From: Candidatus Competibacter sp.
Lineage (GTDB): Bacteria > Pseudomonadota > Gammaproteobacteria > Competibacterales > Competibacteraceae
Assembly: GCA_029624815.1 (NCBI GenBank)
Contig: JARSSH010000054.1
Span: 1 to 56,518 of the forward strand
Direction: 5' to 3'
Length of the DNA stretch: 56,518 nucleotides
Part shown: positions 1-10,519 of the stretch, piece after piece
How the letters are laid out: each line of letters starts with the position of its first letter
How positions within the stretch are numbered: the stretch's first letter is position 1
Position numbers and translations under genes: made by a program
The notes under the pieces: model-generated
Seen by the model: the letters and a program-made list of their open reading frames with translations, nothing else
Databases searched by the model: none
Told to the model about the DNA's origin: nothing

Positions 1-45
1 GCCGCCAAACAGGCGTTCATTGCGTCAGGCTGACTTTGTGGGTAA

Positions 46-522
46 TCGGGTGCTCCTCAAGGCCATGAGGCTCATCATCCCGAAAGTACTGCTTCAACGG
101 ATGAAACCACTGCGAGCGATCAGACGGACACGGGGACTTCCAATGACAAAAAGGCGGAAGCGAAAGACTCGACTGATCCCGTGCTGGCTTCCATGCAACA
201 ACGCATGCAAGAAATGCTGTCCCACTGGGACAAGATGAGTCAAACGACCGATCCGGCACAACGCCAGCAACTCATGCTGGAGCATCGCCAGGAGATGATG
301 GCGCTGAATGTCATGATGCGTGATTTGGCGCGGCAAAAAGGCATGATGGGCGGTCAAGGTATGGGTATGATGGGCCAAGGCAAGAGCGGTGGCATGATGG
401 GTATGATGAGGCATCATGGTGGAAGCTCCAGTTGTCAGGCGGGTTGGCTGGAAGCTTACCGGCAACTGGAAAAGCGGGTTGATCTGCTTCAGAAGATGGT
501 CGAGGAAGCCATGCGCGAGTAG
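46..522 (+). pseudogene. Met/His-rich putative metal-binding protein, 5' end broken or out of frame
   Basis: The frame is open from 46 to the TAG at 520-522, but it is closed upstream by stops at 31 and 43. The only in-frame starts are GTG at 181 and ATG at 193, and neither has a clear ribosome-binding site. The open part reads as an acidic, Ser/Thr-rich linker followed by a Met-rich segment with repeated GMMG-type runs, a His pair and a final helix, as in small periplasmic copper-binding proteins. A neighbouring frame (about 15-65) encodes a hydrophobic stretch ending V-I-G-C-S-S, which resembles a lipoprotein signal. A one-base shift near 50-66 would join the two. I infer a lipoprotein gene broken by a frameshift or a sequencing error. 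The function is suggested only by composition and by the copper genes next to it. Confidence 0.5.
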
Positions 523-899
523 GCACACCGGTCGACTGGAACCCCAGTCGGTCACCAACCGCCATTTGGTATCGGAAAACCTCTGCTTTTTGATACAGTG
601 GTCTAAACGCGCCAAATAATAGGTTTGACACGATTTTGGGCTACCATGAGCGGCGATGCGGCGACCGTGTCGGACGCCTTCCGCATCCTGCTGACCCCAT
701 TGCTCACTCTGCGCTCACTCTGCCATTCGAACCACTGGCATTTGCAGACATGATTTGATTCTCAAGGTTTGTGGGCCATGGCAGTCGCCTCTTCCTTGAT
801 GTGCTCGTCGATCCGGGCACAGACACTGCCGAATGGCTTGGGCCGCAGCAGCGTCAAGCCGAATTTTCAGGGTCATCGTCGAGCGTTCCACGCTGGGCT
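523..899. other. Intergenic region without a supported gene
   Basis: There is no convincing gene here. Just after the Met-rich frame, 531-556 can form a short hairpin (CGACTGG pairing with CCCAGTCGG) without a T-run. On the minus strand, 762 to about 825 can be read as a short tail resembling a RelB/DinJ antitoxin N-terminal region (ARIDEHIKEEA) that ends in TGA. At most this is a gene scrap. Confidence 0.4.
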
Positions 900-4064
<3,165 letters not shown>

Positions 4065-4065
4065 G

Positions 4066-5370
4066 TCAGTGCCCCGCGTGATCGGGGGCCGCCGGCGCAA
4101 CGGTTCCCGCCGGCGCCTCTGTCGCGGGCGCGGACGGCTGGCTGCCGTGGGCGGAATGGCCGAACGCGCCCAGCGCCGCTTTCAGATTGCTCTCGGCGTC
4201 GATCAGGAAATTGGCGGCCACCACCACCCGCTCGCCTTCTCTAAGCCCGTCGCGGACCTCAACCATCCCCTCGCCGCGCCGACCGAGTTTCAGTTCGCGC
4301 GGTTCGAAACGACCTTCAGCGATTTCGACCAGCGCGACTTGCCGGGCGCCGCTTTCCAGCACAGCCGAGGCGGGAATCACCAGCACCGGATGGCCGTCGG
4401 AATCCGGAGCAAACTCGACCGAAGCGTACATGGCCGGCTTCAGGCGTCCGCCCGGATTGGCGAGTTCGACGCGCACCTTGACCGTGCGCGTCTGCGCTTC
4501 GAAGGTCGGATAAATGAAGGTGACGGCGCCGGTGAAAATCTCGCCGGGATAGGCGTTCACCGTAATGCGCGCCGCTTGCCCGATCCGCACCAGGGGCAGA
4601 TCGCGCTCGAAGACTTCCGCGTGCAGCCACAACTTCGACAAATCAGCCAGACGATAGAGTTCCTCGCCGGGCATGAAGCGCATGCCAAGGACCGCTTTCT
4701 TCTCCATCACCACACCGTCGGCAGGGGCGCGCAGCAGGATCACCATGCCCGGATCGTGATCCCGGGTCCGGCGAAACTGTTCGATTTGATCTTTCGGCAC
4801 TTGCCAATTGCGCAAACGATCGAGCGCCGCCTCGGCCAGATCGGACAGGCCGGCGCTGAGGGCCAACCGATACTCGTAATGGGCCGAGACGAGTTCGGGG
4901 CTGTAGACGCCGGCCAGCGGCTCGCCGCGCCGCACCGTCTGACCGGTAATACTGACGTACAAACGTTCGATCCAGCCCTCGAAGCGCGGTGCGACCACCA
5001 CTTCACGGCGCTCGTCCAGGGTTAGCAAGCCGACAGCCCGCACCGTTTGCGCCAAAGCCATCCGACGCACCGGTTCGGTACGCACGCCGAGTTTCTGGAT
5101 TTTTTCCGGAGTGAGCACCACTTGCCCCGCTGCACCGGCCTCATCGGCATACACGGGAAGGTAATCCATGCCCATGGGATCCTTCTTCGGCACCGGTGAG
5201 GTATCCGGCAATCCCATCGGGTTTCGGTAGTACAGCACCTGGCCCTTGGATGGCCGTTCCTGATCGGGCGGCGGATCGGCAGCGGACGCGAGTGGAGAAA
5301 ACCATAGGCTCCCACTGGATAGAACACTCAGCGCCAGGGACGACGCCATCCCCCTTAAGAACCTGTTCAC
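4066..5370 (-). CDS. cusB: CusB-type periplasmic adaptor (membrane fusion) protein
   Basis: This 434-residue RND adaptor links the CusA pump to the outer-membrane factor. It has an N-terminal signal peptide (about residues 1-30, ending ASA). A short heavy-metal-binding segment with several methionines (YYRNPMG ... DPMGMDYLPVY) follows at about 44-75, comparable to the Met-rich N-terminus that binds Cu(I) in E. coli CusB. Then come barrel-sandwich and helical-hairpin regions typical of HlyD-type adaptors. The C-terminal tail is Ala/Pro-rich and ends with HAGH. The start is GTG at 5370, overlapping the stop of the outer-membrane factor gene (GTGA), so translation is probably coupled. Confidence 0.93.
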   Translation of the reverse strand: MNRFLRGMASSLALSVLSSGSLWFSPLASAADPPPDQERPSKGQVLYYRNPMGLPDTSPVPKKDPMGMDYLPVYADEAGAAGQVVLTPEKIQKLGVRTEPVRRMALAQTVRAVGLLTLDERREVVVAPRFEGWIERLYVSITGQTVRRGEPLAGVYSPELVSAHYEYRLALSAGLSDLAEAALDRLRNWQVPKDQIEQFRRTRDHDPGMVILLRAPADGVVMEKKAVLGMRFMPGEELYRLADLSKLWLHAEVFERDLPLVRIGQAARITVNAYPGEIFTGAVTFIYPTFEAQTRTVKVRVELANPGGRLKPAMYASVEFAPDSDGHPVLVIPASAVLESGARQVALVEIAEGRFEPRELKLGRRGEGMVEVRDGLREGERVVVAANFLIDAESNLKAALGAFGHSAHGSQPSAPATEAPAGTVAPAAPDHAGH

Positions 5371-6716
5371 CGTTCTTCTCCAACCAGGCGTTCGATCTCA
5401 GCCAGTTGAATCCGCTGCTCCACCTGGGCTTTCAAGATGTTCACATTGGTTTGATAGATCTGGCGCAGGGCTTCGAGCAGGGTGGCGAAATCCACGCGCC
5501 CGGTCTGGTAGCTGGCCAGGGCTGATTTGAACGTCAGCCAGTACTGCGGTTGCAGCTCCCGGGTCAGCAAACGCACCTGTTCCCGAGCCGCTTCCAGAGC
5601 GGCCAGCGCCTCCTGCATGTTTCCCCGGATTTGCAGGGCGCTGGCCTCATAGCGCATCTGCGCTGTCGCCACCCGCGCCGCTGCTTCGCGTTCTTGCGAG
5701 CGGCGGGTTTCCTGCCACAAGGGGATATTGATCGCCAGCATCAATTCCCAGCCGTCCAGGCGTTCCTCGCGCTGGATTGCCGATAACGCAACGGTCAGAT
5801 CAGGATAGCGATTCGCCTGGGTCAGGCGTTGAGCGCGCCGGGCCGCCACGACTTGCTGGTCTTGGGCGAACAGGAGCGGGTTGGTTTCCAGGATTTGCTC
5901 CGTCAATGCGTCCAGCGAGGCGACGCCGGCGACCGCCGGCAGCTCGCGCGGTTCCGCCAAAGGTGCGTCGGGCGCGCGTCCCAGCAAGGCGTTGAGACGC
6001 GCGCCGGTGCGACGCTGCTCCGCTTGCAAGGTGATGAGCTCCGTGCGCAAGTCGGTCTGTTCGGCCTGGGCCCGGATCACGTCTTGTTGTGACGCGAGGT
6101 TGTTGGCATAGCGTTCCCGCGCCAGATGCTCGATATCGCGCAGTAGATCCACGATCTCACGGATCACCGTCGCCATTTGAAACGCGAGATAACGCTGGGC
6201 GAAGGCGGTTTTGACCTTGGCGCGCAGCTCGACGGCGGTTGCCTGCTGCTGGCCTCGGGACCGATCCGCTTCCGCCTCGGCGATTTTACTTTTGAGGGCG
6301 CGCTTGTCAGCCAGAGGAAAAGCCTGCGAGACGGTGTACTTGACCGATCCCACCCGTTCTGGCGACAGGGTCGGAGCGTCGGGGGAAATATCCCGCCACT
6401 CCACGCTCAGCATGGGATCGGCCAACGCGCCGGCGGGTTGGATCCGTTGTTCGGCAGCCTCGACTTCATACTGCATCGCAACCAACTCGGGATTGTGTTG
6501 TTCCACCCAGATCAACAATTCCTCGACTGTTGCGCCGAAGGACGATTGACCTGCGCTCAGGCGGGCGCCTGCTGCCTGGAGGGGCGAAGGCAGCACGACC
6601 ACGAGCAGCGCAAGAACGATCCATCGAGCGGGCGGTTCAGGCGCCCTGGCAGACTTTGCCACTGGCGCCCGCCTCAACCATCGGGTGAACTCTGGCGAAT
6701 CCTCCGCATGCACCAT
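5367..6716 (-). CDS. TolC-family outer-membrane factor of the Cus efflux system
   Basis: This 449-residue outer-membrane efflux protein (OEP/TolC family) is the CusC counterpart and forms the exit duct for CusBA. A hydrophobic signal at about residues 31-50 (IVLALLVVVLP ... QAAGA) is preceded by an unusually long polar leader, so the true start may be downstream, but no better start codon is visible. Two long Gln/Glu/Ala-rich helical repeats are separated by a strand region around PYPD-like NRYPDLTVALS. This is the family's internal duplication. No lipobox cysteine is seen, unlike E. coli CusC. The stop overlaps the cusB GTG start. It lies 86 bp downstream of the small exported protein gene. 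Confidence 0.9.
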   Translation of the reverse strand: MVHAEDSPEFTRWLRRAPVAKSARAPEPPARWIVLALLVVVLPSPLQAAGARLSAGQSSFGATVEELLIWVEQHNPELVAMQYEVEAAEQRIQPAGALADPMLSVEWRDISPDAPTLSPERVGSVKYTVSQAFPLADKRALKSKIAEAEADRSRGQQQATAVELRAKVKTAFAQRYLAFQMATVIREIVDLLRDIEHLARERYANNLASQQDVIRAQAEQTDLRTELITLQAEQRRTGARLNALLGRAPDAPLAEPRELPAVAGVASLDALTEQILETNPLLFAQDQQVVAARRAQRLTQANRYPDLTVALSAIQREERLDGWELMLAINIPLWQETRRSQEREAAARVATAQMRYEASALQIRGNMQEALAALEAAREQVRLLTRELQPQYWLTFKSALASYQTGRVDFATLLEALRQIYQTNVNILKAQVEQRIQLAEIERLVGEER

Positions 6717-6802
6717 GAAATAAGGTCTCTATATGTGTTGGCGTTCACGCTTTGATGCACCTGCGCTACGAAGCGGGATCAGGCGCATTGCAGCGACGTC
6801 TC

Positions 6803-7096
6803 CTATTTCGAGTTCCATCCCCCCCAACGATTGGATTGAATGGCAGAAAAGGAATGCTCATCACCGTGAGGAGTGATCTTTGCCGTCCAGTCCCGACCAC
6901 TCCGATCCTGGTCGCCATCGTTATGATGACTGTTTTCGACGCCTGCCAGGGGAGGCGAACTGGCGCTACTGACGACATGTCGCGGGAAATCGCTGCTACT
7001 GTTTTTGTAGCCGCCTTTCAAGGTGTCATCGGCGATGGCGGGTTGGAGCAACCCGACGGCCAAACCCAGGAAAACCGCTTTGCTGAAACTGTTCAT
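6803..7096 (-). CDS. Small exported protein, first gene of the cus operon
   Basis: This 97-residue protein has a good signal peptide (MNSFSKAVFLGLAVGLLQPAIA, cleavage about residue 22) and a polar, Ser/His/Asn-rich mature part with no recognised domain. A strong AGGAG site lies 6 bases upstream of the ATG. It sits directly behind the sigma-54 promoter and ahead of the outer-membrane factor gene, so it is probably co-expressed with the efflux genes. By position it could be a periplasmic metal-binding or metallochaperone-like accessory, but it does not show the CusF fold motifs. The function is unknown. Confidence 0.65.
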   Translation of the reverse strand: MNSFSKAVFLGLAVGLLQPAIADDTLKGGYKNSSSDFPRHVVSSASSPPLAGVENSHHNDGDQDRSGRDWTAKITPHGDEHSFSAIQSNRWGGWNSK

Positions 7097-7146
7097 GATT
7101 CATCTCCTGATAAGTGATGGAAAACCCGTTTGTGCGTGTTTCATTT

Positions 7147-7162
7147 AGCAAGAGATGTGCCA
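7147..7162 (-). promoter_or_regulatory. Sigma-54 (-24/-12) promoter of the cus operon
   Basis: On the minus strand this reads TGGCACATCTCTTGCT, which fits the RpoN consensus TGGCAC-N5-TTGC exactly, including the GG-to-GC spacing. It lies about 50 bp upstream of the ATG of the small exported protein gene. The neighbouring NtrC-type regulator provides a matching activator. Confidence 0.85.
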
Positions 7163-7280
7163 TAATAAAATTCATTATAAAACAAATAATTAAATATAGA
7201 TAACGGCGATTGGATTGAACGATTCATGCAGCTCTTTACCATTTGATTAAATCACTATCTCCAAGCAATACGAGCGTCCT

Positions 7281-8645
7281 TCATCCATTCAGAGTTTGGA
7301 TCATGACCCCCGGCAGCGTCAGCCGAAAACAAACGCCATGAGAACTGGATTCGATCAATTCCAGTTCGCCGCCGTGCGCACGAGCAATATCATGGCTGGT
7401 GGCGAGGCCGAGGCCGTTGCCACCCACCTTTACCGAACTGACAAAGGGTTCGAACAGGCGGGCGAGGGCCGCTTCGGGCAGGCCGGGACCGTCATCGGCA
7501 ATATCGATGATCCAGTCAGCAGAGGCGAGACGCGCCGTGAGGCTGGCCTGTCGCGCGCCGGCTTCGCGGCTGTTGACGAGCAGGTTGCCCAACACACGGG
7601 CCAGCCGGTCGGGATCACCGCTAATCGTCGCCCCGCCCGGGACGTCCACGGTCACCTGAAACTCCGACGGTCGAGCCGCGGCAGCGGCGGCCTGCGCGCA
7701 CAGCGCGGCCAAATCAATGCGCTCGCGTTGCGTGACCGGTGTCTCGCCGCGCGCCAGATCGAGGGTGCTGGCGCATAGATTCACCGCCCGCCGCACCGAT
7801 TGCGCCAACAACTCGGTCAGTTGCCGGCTGCGGGGATCGGCGGCGTCGGCCAGCCGGGCGGAGGCAAATGATACGGTGGCCAGAATGCTCTTCAAATCGT
7901 GGTGGATGCGTGCTACCGCACCGCCAAGGGCTGCTAGCCGGGTTTCGCGTTTTAAGGCGGCTTGTACTTCCGCTTCCATCGCGGCCAGCGAACGCTGTAA
8001 CTCACCAATTTCGTCGGCCCGAGCAAGTGGTTGCAGGGGCAGCGCGTGGTAGGGATCGGCGTGGAAAATTGCCAATTGCGTTGTCAAGCGCTCAATCGGC
8101 CTTAGAACCAAACGCATCAATCCGAGCTGCACCAGACTGGCGGTGAATAGCGAAATGGCCACCGACAAGAGCAGCGCTTCAACAGCTTGGCGGCGCATCG
8201 CTCGTTGCAGCGCTACGGCATCGAGCGTGACGGCGATCCACACGCCCCGCTCACCGGGTGGCGCGCCGCTCACCCGTAGCCAACTGCGGCCATTGTCGAA
8301 CAGTGCTTGCAAGGTGCGGAACAGGCGCTGTCCCAGTGGTTCCTGACTGAGCATAATGTCGCGCTCAACGGGAGCGGGCGCGCCCAGTTGCAGCTTAACG
8401 CCATCGAATTGCAATTCGATGCCGATCAAATGCGCCTGTTCGAGCAGCATCGCTTGTTGATCGGTGGTCAAGGTTCCGCCCGCGCGAAGCGCAATCGTCG
8501 CCATATAGGCGTCGATCAGGCGGTGTTCAAAATAATCAGTGCGAAAGGCGATCAGGCCGGGTAGATGCACCAGCACGCCGCAGGTTGTGACCAGCGCCGC
8601 GACCAAGAGGAAAACGCGCCGGGACAGGCGCGACGGTCGCGTCAC
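7281..8645 (-). CDS. Membrane sensor histidine kinase of the metal-response two-component system
   Basis: This protein of about 454 residues has two transmembrane segments (near residues 10-32 and 160-183) flanking a periplasmic sensor of about 125 residues. A HAMP linker (ADEIGELQRSLAAME) follows. The dimerisation and phosphoacceptor box contains HHDLKSIL, with the His before Asp the likely phospho-site. The C-terminal HATPase domain shows N (NLLVNSREAG), G1 (DDGPGLP) and G2 (GNGLGLAT) boxes. A GAGG site 7 bases upstream favours the GTG at 8645 over a TTG at 8651. The gene overlaps or abuts the response-regulator gene. The likely role is to sense periplasmic metal and control the sigma-54 activator. 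The ligand is inferred from context. Confidence 0.88.
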   Translation of the reverse strand: MTRPSRLSRRVFLLVAALVTTCGVLVHLPGLIAFRTDYFEHRLIDAYMATIALRAGGTLTTDQQAMLLEQAHLIGIELQFDGVKLQLGAPAPVERDIMLSQEPLGQRLFRTLQALFDNGRSWLRVSGAPPGERGVWIAVTLDAVALQRAMRRQAVEALLLSVAISLFTASLVQLGLMRLVLRPIERLTTQLAIFHADPYHALPLQPLARADEIGELQRSLAAMEAEVQAALKRETRLAALGGAVARIHHDLKSILATVSFASARLADAADPRSRQLTELLAQSVRRAVNLCASTLDLARGETPVTQRERIDLAALCAQAAAAAARPSEFQVTVDVPGGATISGDPDRLARVLGNLLVNSREAGARQASLTARLASADWIIDIADDGPGLPEAALARLFEPFVSSVKVGGNGLGLATSHDIARAHGGELELIESSSHGVCFRLTLPGVMIQTLNG

Positions 8646-8647
8646 GG

Positions 8648-10018
8648 TCAATCCTCGGTACCAGCGCGCGGGCGCAGACCGTAGCGGTCGAGCTTGCGCT
8701 CCAGCGCGGGCCGCGAGATACCGAGAATAGCGCAGGCGCGGCCTTTGTGGCCGTTGGTTTCATGCAGGGCGTTGGCGACCTGTATCGCTTCCAGTTCATC
8801 GAGCGAGTAAAGTCGGCCGCTGGGATCACGGAAAGCGTCTGGCGGCGTGGCGGTGTCTGGCGGCGCGGTGATTCGAGCGTCCAGCAAATCCGCGGTCAAC
8901 ACCGGGCCACGAGCGTGCAGCAGAGCGCGGGCCAATACATTATCGAGTTCACGCACGTTGCCCGGCCAGTCCCGCGCGCGTAGTCGTTCTTCGGCATCCG
9001 GCGTCAGCGTCACCGCTGGCCGGTCGAGCCGTCGGCAGGCGCGGGCCAGCAGGTGGCGGGCCAGCGGCAGGATATCCTCGCGGCGCTCGCGCAGCGGCGG
9101 GACGTGCAGGGTGACGACCGCGAGGCGGTATAGCAGATCTTCGCGAAATCGCCCAGCGGTCACTTCGGTGAATAAATCGCGGTTGGTCGCGGCCACGATC
9201 CGGGCGCGAGTCGTTAGCGTCTGCGTGCCGCCCACCCGCTCGAACACGCCTTCCTGCAAGACACGCAGCAGCTTGGCTTGCATGGTCGGCGGCAATTCGC
9301 CGACTTCATCAAGAAACAGCGTGCCCTCGGCAGCCTGCTCGAACTTGCCTGGTTTGGCGGCGTGGGCGCCGGTAAAAGCGCCGCGTTCATGCCCGAACAG
9401 CTCCGACTCAAGCAAGGTTTCGACCAGCGCGGCGCAGTTGACGGCGATAAACGGCCCGTTTCGGCCGCTGTAAATATGTACCAGCCGTGCGATCACTTCC
9501 TTGCCCGTTCCGCTTTCGCCAGTGATCAACACCCGAGTATCGCTGGGCGCGACTCGGGCCAAAGTCTTGCCGATTTCCAGCAACGCCCGGCTTGCGCCGA
9601 CCAGGGTCCGCAAGGGCGCATCGTCGGTTTCGGTCACGCGCGTGGCGCTCGCCTGGCGGGTGGCGAGGGCACGGTCGACCAAGCGCTCCAGTTCGGCAGG
9701 TTCGAACGGTTTGGGCAGCCAGTCGAAAGCGCCGGCGGCGATGGCCTGCATGGCGCGTTCGACATCGCGCCCACCGGTAATCAAAATCACCGGTAGGCGT
9801 GGATCGATCTTAAGCAGCCTGCTGAGCAATTCGACCCCGTCGCCATCTGGCAATTGCACATCCAACAGGACCACGTCGAGGGGCGTTTTAGTCATCGCAG
9901 CCAGGCCAGCCACGCAGTCATATACACCCGTGGCCTGCCAGCCACGGTCCTCGAAGTGGGCGCACAGCGCGAGATTCAATGCGGCATCGTCATCGATGAC
10001 CAGCAGGCGCGGGGGCAT
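8648..10018 (-). CDS. NtrC-family sigma-54-dependent response regulator
   Basis: This 456-residue regulator has three domains. A receiver has acidic residues D9/D10 and phospho-acceptor D53 in LLDVQLPDGDG. The central AAA+ ATPase has Walker A GESGTGKE and the sigma-54 contact loop GAFTGA. The C-terminal Fis-type helix-turn-helix is near ACAILGISRPALERKLDRYG. It should activate sigma-54 promoters on phosphorylation by the kinase encoded downstream. The consensus -24/-12 promoter in front of the cus operon 1.5 kb away is the obvious target. The start ATG overlaps the merR stop and has an AGGA site 6 bases upstream. The same layout is known for ZraSR and CopRS-like metal systems. Confidence 0.92.
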   Translation of the reverse strand: MPPRLLVIDDDAALNLALCAHFEDRGWQATGVYDCVAGLAAMTKTPLDVVLLDVQLPDGDGVELLSRLLKIDPRLPVILITGGRDVERAMQAIAAGAFDWLPKPFEPAELERLVDRALATRQASATRVTETDDAPLRTLVGASRALLEIGKTLARVAPSDTRVLITGESGTGKEVIARLVHIYSGRNGPFIAVNCAALVETLLESELFGHERGAFTGAHAAKPGKFEQAAEGTLFLDEVGELPPTMQAKLLRVLQEGVFERVGGTQTLTTRARIVAATNRDLFTEVTAGRFREDLLYRLAVVTLHVPPLRERREDILPLARHLLARACRRLDRPAVTLTPDAEERLRARDWPGNVRELDNVLARALLHARGPVLTADLLDARITAPPDTATPPDAFRDPSGRLYSLDELEAIQVANALHETNGHKGRACAILGISRPALERKLDRYGLRPRAGTED

Positions 10019-10449
10019 CAGTGTTCCTTTTTGGCTTCAACGTCAACGTCACTTTGAAAGGCTTCAAGGATGGGACAGGGTTCGGCAGGTTGGCCGTGGG
10101 CGCAATGATCGACGAGTTCGACCAGTACGCGCCGTATGGCCTGCAAATCGGCGATGCGGGCATCGAGGTCGGCGACCTTGACTTCGGCCAAGACGCGCGC
10201 CTGATCTCGATCCCGGACCGTGTCCAAAGTAAGCAGTTGCGCAATCTCATCCAGTGTGAAACCCAACCGCTGCGCCCGACGGATAAAGCGCAGCCGATCA
10301 TGATCGGTGACCGTATAGCGGCGAATGGTTCCGTATTGGCGTTCCGGCGTTGCCAGCAAGCCGCGCCGCTGGTAGTAGCGCACAGTCTCGACATGGACAT
10401 CAGCGGCCTTTGCCAGTTCGCCCACCGTCAGTGCAGCGGATTTTTTCAT
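10018..10449 (-). CDS. MerR-family metal-responsive regulator
   Basis: This 143-residue MerR-type activator has an N-terminal winged helix (LTVGELAKAADVHVETVRYY), a long dimerisation helix and a C-terminal metal loop C-x8-C (CAHGQPAEPC) followed by PILEAF. The eight-residue spacing matches MerR/ZntR and not CueR (seven). The third cysteine of MerR (Cys82) is absent, and Arg/Asp lies in the aligned position. Metal specificity is therefore uncertain: it may respond to Cu(I), Ag(I) or another soft ion. It is transcribed divergently from the Cu-ATPase gene. Its own start lies 3 bases from the -35 box of that promoter, so it is probably autoregulated. It is the first gene of the merR-regulator-kinase operon. 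Confidence 0.9.
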   Translation of the reverse strand: MKKSAALTVGELAKAADVHVETVRYYQRRGLLATPERQYGTIRRYTVTDHDRLRFIRRAQRLGFTLDEIAQLLTLDTVRDRDQARVLAEVKVADLDARIADLQAIRRVLVELVDHCAHGQPAEPCPILEAFQSDVDVEAKKEH

Positions 10450-10451
10450 GC

Positions 10452-10482
10452 TTGACTCCGTACTCAGATACGGAAGTAAAGA
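10452..10482 (+). promoter_or_regulatory. MerR-type promoter/operator of the copper ATPase (19-bp spacer)
   Basis: The -35 element TTGACT (10452-10457) and the -10 element TAAAGA (10477-10482) are separated by 19 bp, the overlong spacer that MerR proteins untwist. The spacer holds a perfect dyad, CCGTA (10458-10462) and TACGG (10469-10473). The layout and most bases match the Tn21/Tn501 mer operator as I remember it. Confidence 0.88.
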
Positions 10483-10519
10483 TAACGCATCGAACTTTCA
10501 ATGACGAGGAGGACAGCCG

